From positions 1 to 38,400 of the forward strand of contig CALVCY010000012.1 in NCBI GenBank assembly GCA_944326175.1: 38,400 bases of DNA, read 5' to 3'. This stretch comes from an uncultured Erysipelotrichaceae bacterium (GTDB lineage Bacteria > Bacillota_I > Bacilli_A > Erysipelotrichales > Erysipelotrichaceae). Each line of letters begins with the position of its first letter. The first letter of the stretch is position 1. This document shows, piece after piece, positions 7,715 through 14,500 of this stretch. The notes below the pieces were generated by a model. That model saw nothing but the letters and a program-made list of their open reading frames with translations. It ran no database searches and was not told the origin of the DNA. A program made the position numbers and the translations under genes.

Positions 7715-8299
7715 TTAACTTGTGTGGAATGCACAGTTGTATCTTGGATACAATTTGTGAACAAGATCAGTTTTATGTACAAGTGTGGTTTTTACTAACA
7801 TTAGGTAGCTGCGAATCGAACCACATATATTCGAATATATTATTTGACAATTGATTCGATTGGAAATTTTCTCTAGCCCCTCCAGGTCAAATCGACGAAA
7901 GTGCTTATATTGAAAATCTGATATAAAACGGTCTATTTCGTCGATGGTAAATTTGATCATTGGCAATAAAACATCTGGATATAATGTAAAAGTTCTATTG
8001 GTTTCAATAACTTTAAATCTTATCAAAATGATGATTATGTTGCCGTTTCGTGTGTTGATTTTCTTTAGGATGTATCCGTGTATATATATTCGGTGTTTTT
8101 TAGATTGATGGTATTTAAAGCTTCTTAGTTGGTTTAAAAGCTTCTTGTTTTCATCGCATAGTAAATCATTCATTATGAGTTCCTTAATTGATACATTTGA
8201 ACCCCGATGATTATTCAGATAATTTTGAAGTCTTTCCTGACGATCTCGATCATCGAAGTTTACTATGTTGATATTTATATGTATGTTTGCTATGCTCAT
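7715..8299 (-). CDS. Small AT-rich partner protein upstream of ISL3 transposase
   Basis: This 194-residue basic protein lies 49 bp upstream of the transposase on the same strand. A central segment (RTFTLYPDVLLPMIKFTID) resembles a TLLPDFLLPY-type motif that I associate with DUF6431-like proteins next to transposases, but the zinc-binding cysteines expected before it are missing. I therefore treat the family call as tentative. ATG at 8299 is preferred; a TTG at 8323 also opens the frame but would lie inside a terminator stem. Its role may be accessory to transposition or regulatory. It is the most AT-rich coding stretch in the window, consistent with recent arrival. Confidence 0.6.
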   Translation of the reverse strand: MSIANIHININIVNFDDRDRQERLQNYLNNHRGSNVSIKELIMNDLLCDENKKLLNQLRSFKYHQSKKHRIYIHGYILKKINTRNGNIIIILIRFKVIETNRTFTLYPDVLLPMIKFTIDEIDRFISDFQYKHFRRFDLEGLEKISNRINCQIIYSNICGSIRSYLMLVKTTLVHKTDLVHKLYPRYNCAFHTS

Positions 8300-8314
8300 T
8301 GTGACTTCTAGGTC

Positions 8315-8358
8315 AAAGGACAATTCAAGCTTGCAATCTGTGGAATTGTCCTTTTTTG
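8315..8358 (+). terminator. Rho-independent terminator, plus strand
   Basis: AAAGGACAATTC (8315-8326) pairs exactly with 8343-8354 around a 16-nt loop, followed by TTTTTT. It reads on the plus strand although no plus-strand gene ends here. It could be left over from a gene displaced by the insertion, or could protect the element from read-through. Confidence 0.7.
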
Positions 8359-8418
8359 TTCCTTATACCGTTATTGTACGTCAAAAACTATCGATGAATT
8401 GCATAAGGAAAATTTAAA

Positions 8419-8443
8419 GGCGACAATGTGTGTCATCGTCGCC
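8419..8443. repeat. Short imperfect hairpin
   Basis: GGCGACAATG pairs with CATCGTCGCC with one mismatch and a short loop, in the gap between the insertion sequence and the minus-strand gene at 8530. On the minus strand it is followed by a T-rich stretch, so it may be a second, weak terminator. Confidence 0.4.
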
Positions 8444-8499
8444 TCCACAGGTTGATTGGATAGCTGTGGCTATACCCCTAAACAATTTAAATAGACTGC

Positions 8500-8527
8500 A
8501 AAAGCCGCCGATCGTTCGGCGGCTTTT
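8500..8527 (-). terminator. Terminator of the 8530-9212 gene pair
   Basis: AAAAGCCGCCG (8500-8510) pairs exactly with 8517-8527 around a 6-nt loop, 2 bp after the minus-strand stop codon. The T-run is only four bases but the stem is GC-rich. It could work on both strands. Confidence 0.75.
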
Positions 8528-8529
8528 GA

Positions 8530-8988
8530 CTATCGCTGGTTGAGTCGGTTGAGTAACTTTCGCAATGCCTGTTTGAGTGATCTCAATTGGTATCCGTCGC
8601 ATTCAAAACGACGGATATAGGCGTTATACAGCAAAAAAGACTGATTGGGGGTCAATTTGGACAAGACCGTATTCATTACGGTAGCAATCGGCTCGATCCG
8701 ATAACGGATGGCATCGATCTTTTCTGCTTCCAATCTGCTTTTAGACCCGGTATGATCCACATATTCGTAGACCGTAACCGTGCGGATCTTGATCGAAAGT
8801 ACATAGTAGAGCCGATTGTTGATCAGCGTAAAGGTGCCGTAAAATTCATTTTTCAAAATGTTGATCATTTCTTCAAATGCTGGCAATGGGTCGCTGGCGT
8901 TCAGTTTGCTTAAAAGATGAATCTGCATCGTATCCAGCTCATAGGGCTCATAATCGGCATAGGCGGCAATGATATCGGTGTAGTTCAT
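8530..8988 (-). CDS. Hypothetical protein, possible phage-type transcription regulator
   Basis: I do not firmly recognise this 152-residue protein. The C-terminal third (LTPNQSFLLYNAYIRRF and a basic tail rich in Leu and Arg) has the helical look of sigma region 4/ArpU-type late-transcription regulators; this is a weak resemblance. The start ATG is backed by AAGGAGGT. It overlaps the upstream gene by the four bases ATGA, so the two are translationally coupled and likely work together. A GC-rich terminator follows immediately. No phage structural or integrase genes are present around it. Confidence 0.65.
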   Translation of the reverse strand: MNYTDIIAAYADYEPYELDTMQIHLLSKLNASDPLPAFEEMINILKNEFYGTFTLINNRLYYVLSIKIRTVTVYEYVDHTGSKSRLEAEKIDAIRYRIEPIATVMNTVLSKLTPNQSFLLYNAYIRRFECDGYQLRSLKQALRKLLNRLNQR

Positions 8989-9212
8989 CGTTTACCTCCT
9001 TTTTTGCTTTGCAACAACTCAAAGAGAAATTTCAATTCGTGCGCGTTGAAAGAATTTTCCTTGATCTTGCGATAGAAGGAACGTTCCGCCATACTGAATT
9101 GTTTGCAATACTGCATGCGGATGCGTTGCTTATTGGAATTGGCCCGATAACGCCGGCGAATGGATTTATAAAGGCTGCGGGCCATGTGCATGGTCATTGT
9201 TTTGTCGTTCAT
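8985..9212 (-). CDS. Small basic helix-turn-helix-like protein
   Basis: This strongly basic 75-residue protein has a C-terminal segment (FSMAERSFYRKIKENSFNAH) that resembles the recognition region of small phage XRE-type regulators, in which a TFYRKI-like helix is followed by a short Phe-containing turn. ATG at 9212 is preferred over 9230 because AAGGG lies 8 bp upstream of it. The stop codon overlaps the start of the next gene (ATGA). It is probably DNA-binding and paired with the downstream protein. The exact family is not recognised. Confidence 0.6.
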   Translation of the reverse strand: MNDKTMTMHMARSLYKSIRRRYRANSNKQRIRMQYCKQFSMAERSFYRKIKENSFNAHELKFLFELLQSKKGGKR

Positions 9213-9230
9213 ATCATTTTCCCTTACCAT

Positions 9231-9605
9231 TGATTGGTTCCTCTCTTTCTTAAGAGTCGGGAAGTGACATTTGTGACGAAATTAGTTTGCTGTTCAGATT
9301 GGACCGTTATTACGGTGTGGAATTCGTCATGCGATTGCGGAATGGTCGTACATTTAACGGATCAAGAAAGGCCCAGATTATGGGAAATCCATAGTAATAA
9401 TATGATTTTGAATTTTCAAGACTTGAACAGAACCATAAAAAATAAATAAAAGTGATGAGTCATCATGATTGTGATAAAAGAAAAGCCAAGGAATTATCCT
9501 TGGCTCTTTATCCTTTTCACCAGTGCTTTCTCTTCCACTTTTTCCGTGAATTTTTCCGTGGAAATTAAAAATGTTCGATAAATACTAGTGTATTTGATTA
9601 ATAAA
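9231..9605. other. 375-bp intergenic stretch without a supported gene
   Basis: The region holds a terminator for the tRNA (9484-9505) and a perfect short palindrome TGATGAGTCATCA near 9453-9465. A stop-to-stop frame (9254-9394) reads as a plausible protein fragment (RLDRYYGVEFVMRLRNGRTF) but has no start codon or ribosome site. It may be a gene remnant; I see nothing else convincing. Confidence 0.4.
9484..9505 (-). terminator. Terminator downstream of tRNA-Leu
   Basis: AGCCAAGG (9484-9491) pairs exactly with 9498-9505 around a 6-nt loop. Reading on the minus strand it is followed by TTTTCTTTTATC, a good U-rich tail. It lies about 100 bp beyond the tRNA 3' end. Confidence 0.7.
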
Positions 9606-9692
9606 TGGTGCCCGGGGTCGGACTCGAACCGACACGGTATCGCTACCGATGGATTTTGAGTCCATTGCGTCTACCAATTTCACCACCCGGGC
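9606..9692 (-). tRNA. tRNA-Leu (anticodon CAA)
   Basis: The minus strand folds as a type II tRNA of 87 nt. The acceptor stem GCCCGGG pairs with CCCGGGC and CCA is encoded. The D-arm contains GGTAGACGC. The anticodon loop CTCAAAA gives anticodon CAA, reading UUG leucine codons. There is a long variable arm, and the T-arm contains GGTTCGAGTCC. A promoter and a terminator frame it, so it is a single-tRNA unit. Confidence 0.95.
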
Positions 9693-9701
9693 GCGTCAAT
9701 A

Positions 9702-9730
9702 ATTATTACGTATTTTTCCGGGATTGACAA
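9702..9730 (-). promoter_or_regulatory. tRNA-Leu promoter
   Basis: On the minus strand, TTGTCA (9725-9730) and AATAAT (9702-9707) are separated by 17 bp, placing the transcription start a few bases before the tRNA 5' end at 9692. Confidence 0.6.
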
Positions 9731-9747
9731 GAATTAATTAAAAAAAA

Positions 9748-9775
9748 CAAAAGCGGTGCATTTGCCCCGCTTTTG
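9748..9775 (-). terminator. Terminator of the desulfoferrodoxin gene
   Basis: CAAAAGCGG pairs exactly with CCGCTTTTG (9767-9775) around a 10-nt loop; on the minus strand the stem is followed by a run of T residues at 9741-9747. It lies 15 bp past the stop codon. Confidence 0.8.
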
Positions 9776-9790
9776 ACTCTTGGTTTGATC

Positions 9791-10162
9791 CTACTCGCCG
9801 TCGCCACTCCACAGACCATGCAGATTGCAATACTCGTACACTTTGACTACCTTGTCCGGGCAATGGAAAGTGGCTTCTGGTTTGTCGGTCGGAGCCAGGT
9901 TGACCAATTGATATCCAGTTTCGGTTTCGATGGCAATAAAAGTGATCCAATGGGTTTCGGTCATTGGGTGCTCGACAGTGGAAACTTTGACGGTAACGTT
10001 ATCGCCATTACGCGTCAAAACAGGAACGTGTTTTTCGGTTGCGGCATCGGTCGTGTTCGGGATCAATTCATCCATTGGCTGACCGCAGCATACCAACGGT
10101 ACCTGGGAATCGACCAGTTTGACGGCAACGTTGCCACAATGCGCACATTTGTAAAATTTCAT
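9791..10162 (-). CDS. dfx: Desulfoferrodoxin / superoxide reductase
   Basis: This 123-residue protein reduces superoxide to hydrogen peroxide in the cytoplasm of anaerobes without releasing oxygen. The N-terminal desulforedoxin-like module has the metal-binding cysteines CAHC and CC (residues 6-27). The neelaredoxin-like catalytic domain contributes histidines in EKHVP, EHPM and THWI. C-terminal residues in YEYCNLHGLW supply the Cys and His ligands of the catalytic iron. Full length for the family. The start is supported by AAAGGAG 8 bp upstream. It is a monocistronic gene with its own terminator and fits the PFOR-bearing anaerobic lifestyle. Confidence 0.95.
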   Translation of the reverse strand: MKFYKCAHCGNVAVKLVDSQVPLVCCGQPMDELIPNTTDAATEKHVPVLTRNGDNVTVKVSTVEHPMTETHWITFIAIETETGYQLVNLAPTDKPEATFHCPDKVVKVYEYCNLHGLWSGDGE

Positions 10163-10261
10163 GACGTTATCTCCTTTAACTGATTTAACTGTATCGTGTT
10201 TCAGCAGATTTGAACAGTGAAATGCTCATGAAGAGATTAAAACGCCTCAACCTTCGGTAAA

Positions 10262-10282
10262 TATGTGAAAATTTCTCACATA
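10262..10282. promoter_or_regulatory. 21-bp dyad (TATGTGA-N7-TCACATA)
   Basis: Perfect 7-bp arms around AAATTTC lie in the divergent gap between desulfoferrodoxin (starts 10162, minus) and the surface cluster (starts 10430, plus). The arms resemble Rex- or CRP/FNR-type half-sites, but the 7-nt spacer does not match the usual Rex spacing. The regulator is unassigned. Confidence 0.45.
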
Positions 10283-10389
10283 ATTGGCAGTGAATATGCA
10301 TGTATGGTTCGATTTTAAAAGAGATTTTCCGTTTATAAACATGTCACACTAATTTTGCGTCATCTCTGTGTTTTTGAATATGTCAAGGT

Positions 10390-10395
10390 TATAAT
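10390..10395 (+). promoter_or_regulatory. Candidate -10 (TATAAT) of the surface-protein cluster
   Basis: A consensus TATAAT 35 bp before the start codon at 10430. No clear -35 is present at normal spacing. Confidence 0.4.
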
Positions 10396-10429
10396 TGCCG
10401 TGCAATCAGTGAAAGCAGAGGGTGCAAGT

Positions 10430-11440
10430 ATGAGAATATGGATTAGCAAACACCGATGGTCGTGCATTGGGTTATGTGCAAGCATATTTCTCCTATGCGC
10501 TCTGTCCTATCTGTACATGATTTATCCGCGATACACGATTGATGATATGGAAAGCGTTGAGATCAATACGTCATTGGATGGATATATCCATTGTGAGAAT
10601 TGCGAAGATATCACGTATCAATTGGTCGATGAAGCTGGAAGACAGATTGATTCGCCACAACTTAATACCACTTATACTTGTGCGACCCTATTTGTATCGG
10701 ATTGGGTGAAAGTGAAAGCCGATGTTCCCGTACGATTTATCGATACAACACCTCCGGAAGTTGCGATACGATCAAAACAGATCGAGTTGGAGTGGGGTGA
10801 ATCGTTTGATGCCACACAAAATATCACTGCTATTGATAATTCCAATGGATTGACATCCGTAGAGGTAACGGTTGACTTTGATCCGACGATTGTCGATCAA
10901 TTGCAAACGCTCCATGCCAACGTTTGCGACGAAAGTGGAAATTGCAGTGCGGTAGATTTTGATGTCATTCAGAACGCGCCACTATGTGCAGAAAATGCAC
11001 ATTTCGATGGAGCGACATGCCGTTGCAATGATGGATATGAAGGAGATGGATGGAGCGAATGCAAGGCAATTGTTGTGCAACCAACGTCAAGGCCAGTGTC
11101 GCCACCCGTTATGTCTTCAACAATAGAACAACCGACTAGCGATGATGCAATGAATCAAGCGCAGTCATCGTCGCAACAGCAATGGAATGATCCAACTGTG
11201 TCAACTGATCAAAGTATTGAAGCAAGTGGATGGGATGAACCGGAGTGGGGTTATAACATCAATTCGGATGAAACCGATGCATTCAATCAGGGAATGGACG
11301 CCTGTGTTGCTGCCGGTGAGGCTGATCATGGAAAGCCCGATAATGCAACGGGATATTCTTGTTTGACGCAGGGAGATGGATATACGTTGACGTGGTTTGA
11401 TCAAAACGGAAATGCAATCGCATCGATTCACGGGTTTTAG
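10430..11440 (+). CDS. Membrane-anchored extracytoplasmic protein with Ig-like and EGF-like segments
   Basis: The product (336 aa) has a short cytoplasmic N-terminus and one hydrophobic signal-anchor at about residues 10-31, so the bulk is outside the cell. A CxxC pair lies near residues 60-63. A bacterial Ig-like domain of DUF5011/HYR type (begins DTTPPEVAI, about residues 104-180) is followed by an EGF-like Cys pattern from Cys186 (C-x10-C-x-C-NDGYEGDG-x3-C). Then comes a Pro/Ser/Thr/Gln-rich linker and a C-terminal module of about 80 residues with two more Cys. EGF-like motifs are uncommon in Bacillota. ATG at 10430 is chosen as the in-frame start right before the anchor. A terminator separates it from the adhesin, but both belong to the same surface cluster. 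Confidence 0.7.
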   Translation: MRIWISKHRWSCIGLCASIFLLCALSYLYMIYPRYTIDDMESVEINTSLDGYIHCENCEDITYQLVDEAGRQIDSPQLNTTYTCATLFVSDWVKVKADVPVRFIDTTPPEVAIRSKQIELEWGESFDATQNITAIDNSNGLTSVEVTVDFDPTIVDQLQTLHANVCDESGNCSAVDFDVIQNAPLCAENAHFDGATCRCNDGYEGDGWSECKAIVVQPTSRPVSPPVMSSTIEQPTSDDAMNQAQSSSQQQWNDPTVSTDQSIEASGWDEPEWGYNINSDETDAFNQGMDACVAAGEADHGKPDNATGYSCLTQGDGYTLTWFDQNGNAIASIHGF

Positions 11441-11460
11441 ATAATCTTATCAATTGATCG

Positions 11461-11486
11461 AAGGATGGTACGACCATCCTTTTTTT
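11461..11486 (+). terminator. Terminator between the EGF-like gene and the adhesin
   Basis: AAGGATGGT (11461-11469) pairs exactly with 11473-11481 around a 3-nt loop, followed by seven T residues. It lies 20 bp before the adhesin start and only 3 bp before its ribosome-site region, so it may act as an attenuator rather than a full stop, because no separate adhesin promoter is evident. Confidence 0.8.
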
Positions 11487-11505
11487 GTTACGTTAAAGGA
11501 GTAAT

Positions 11506-14500
11506 ATGAAAACAATCATACGTTTGATTTTAATGGTGCTGGTACTACTATTGGAATTCAATCATGTATCGGCATTTTGTTTGGAAATCGATGATCCGCT
11601 ACTTTCACCGGTACCTGAAAAAGAACAGGGTGAATCAAATGTGGCGACCGAGATTCAACCAATTACAAATGTAGAGGAAGATGGCGTACTGGAAGCAACA
11701 GAACCATTACCAGAAATATCGTCGACCCCAACGTCATCGCCTTTGTCGTCTTTTGAAGAGTCGAGGGTACCAACTGAAACAACAGAGTCCAGCCCAACAC
11801 CGACAACTTCACCTATTTCAAGCGAAGTGAGCGATGGAAACGAAACGACAAGTCCAAGTATTCCACAGCCAAACAATGTGGATGAAATCGTTGAGCGCAG
11901 TGAAACAGAGTATGGAATGAAATGGGAACGAATCGAGCAATCCGAAGCAGTATTTGATTTGTTAAATCAACTGGATCAAGGGATTTCCACCCATGCGTTC
12001 GTCAGCGGAGAACGTGTTGCAAAATATACGTCTCCACATTTTGGCTATATCACTCAGTTTCATTTTGATGATTCGGGTTTTGTTTATTATTGCATTGATC
12101 CAACCACACTTTTTCATGATGGAGAAGGGTATATCGGCAGTACGATTACATTCGATAAGATCAGTTTCGAAAATCTGCTTAAGATTTCGCAGATCATGTC
12201 GTTTGGCTATGGGTTCGATGGAAAAAATAGTGTGGATTATTTCATCGCAACGCAGATCTTGATTTGGGAAGTTTTGGGTTATTCCATCGACGGAATCACT
12301 TTATTGGATGGTACACCTATTGATGTCAGTGCACAAAAAGAAGAGATACTCAATGATATCGTTGAATTGCGCACCCAACCATCCTTTCATGGTACGACCA
12401 TCAAATGTCCATTCAATGCCGAATGCATCATTCCTGATGGTAATCAGGTGCTAAGTACATATTATGAAATCGATGAAACTGCGACTTCCAAGAATTTTGC
12501 ACCAGGGTATCCGTATATCGATGACGAAAACAATCTGCACGTCAAATACGACACATTGTTCGAAAACGTAAAGCCAGTTCGAGTCAAAAGTAATGCCGGA
12601 GGATATTATGCGGCGGTCGAGGCCATGCTGTTGATGACTAAACCAGGCAGTCAGGATCTATTGGGTGGTCGATTGCCCGATCCTATCGAAGATGCGGAGT
12701 TGAACATCGTATCGGATACACGAGATCTTACCGTTGATAAGGTGGATGAGTATACCATTCAAGCATTACCGGGAACGACCTTTCAAATCGCATATGATGA
12801 AAAGTTTACGCATTTGATCGTACCGAATTGTGATGTTGGGTTAGTTAGTGAGGAAGATAGTCTTGCCTTGAATGTATCGGGAAGCTGCAGTATTTATAAC
12901 CGTGATACACGCAAGTTTGACACGATGCAGGCAGGTGCGTATTGGACCGTTGGCAGCGATGGTGCGTTGCACATCGATCAACTATTGCCAGTGGATGGAT
13001 ATTCCACCATTTTGAATACGGAACCCGGGGTATATTGGATTCGAGAGATCGATGCGCATCAGGGATATGTGGTCAATACCATTCCGTATCGGATCGACTT
13101 GAAGGAAAGTAATCATTACTCCTATATGAATCTTAACCGAGATGTGGATTTAACCATTTATAAAACAGATGAGAACATGGATAAAGTGTATCTGGATGGT
13201 GCCCAATGGGTGATTTATGAAGTGCCCAAGGATGGTGAGATTCACTATTCGGACGGATTGCCGATTGGTTTGACCAATGCACCCAATGACGGGATTCCGC
13301 AGGAATCAGTTCATCAAACCATGCAGATGGATTATTCAACACTGGTGTCACTTTTACCGGATTATCAAGTCGATGATCTGTTCATTTGGCAAGATCATCT
13401 ATATCGCGTGAATTCGGTATTATCTGATCGAGTAGTCGTGGGCGTGACCAATTTAGATAATCTTGCCAGAATTGATCTAACTGAAGCTATGATACCGAGC
13501 GATATCTCTGTCAATGATGACTTTGTGATCGACGGCACGACGTATATCCTTCGTATGCGGCGTGCTAACGCACTGATTGTCGAAGATGAAAACGGCTTGC
13601 TTTACATCAGTGAGCAATACCCTTTGACTTATAAGGATGTATCCACGTGGAATGTGGATGAAATCCACGAAATGGATAGTGATACGTATACACTGGTCGA
13701 AATCACACCATTCCAGGCTATTTTGGATGCGGTTTATCGTGAAAAAACCATGCTAGATGCGACGAAGGAAGAAGACTTTCTTTCTGCAATAGACCAAATC
13801 GAAGGAATGATGTTGGATGATATCCATGATGCGATTGGACATAATATCAATTTGAATGGAACTTCAGTAACTGTCGTGGAAATTCAGGGAGAATCCAATA
13901 TTGAATCCATTGTGGTAGAAGATACAATAGAAACTCGTTTTACATTGAATAATGAACCATTAGTGGAATCGGATTTACCGCAGACGATCGAACAATCCTA
14001 TGGATATACCATGATTCAAGTGATCGAACCACAGTATGAATTCAAGGCAATATCTGATCAAGAGGATGTTCATGGTCAAACCATCACCGTAAAAATGGAT
14101 ATGACAAATCCCTGGCTGTCGTTTGAAACGGTTCAATCTCTATTTCCTTGGCAGACCAATTTGATTAGCGTTGGCGCTACCATTGATCAGACATATACTA
14201 AAGTACTTCATGATCCGATATCTTTTGATACGTTGCTACAAACCTATCAACAAGGAATGAATGAATACATGATCGAAGATCAAATCTATCAATTGATCGA
14301 CGTCGGTTATGATGAGTTTAACCAAATCATTTCCATTACAGTGACAGACAAGGATGGAACTTTGCATGTAGTGGATGTCAACCATCCCTTGAATGGACCA
14401 GAATATGAATACACCGTGCAATGGCAGTGTACCAATGTGGTTCAACCCGCATTTATTGTTCGTTTCGATCAAGCATATGATCACTTTTTTATGACATATC

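Larger units (their letters stand above)
6132..8360 (-). mobile_element. ISL3-type insertion sequence (approximate limits)
   Basis: This holds the ISL3 transposase and its small upstream partner, both on the minus strand and AT-rich. The limits are approximate: I could not identify terminal inverted repeats or an 8-bp target duplication by eye. The left edge is placed after the 21-codon ORF and the right edge at the plus-strand terminator beyond the partner gene. Confidence 0.55.

Noticed and set aside
9234..9449. 71-codon plus-strand frame in the gap before tRNA-Leu
   Set aside because: No ribosome site and no protein-like pattern; the neighbouring frame (9254-9394) looks more like a coding remnant but has no start codon.
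8530..9692. Prophage or integrated element at tRNA-Leu
   Set aside because: No integrase, structural genes or repeated tRNA 3' end were found; the regulator-like pair alone is not enough.
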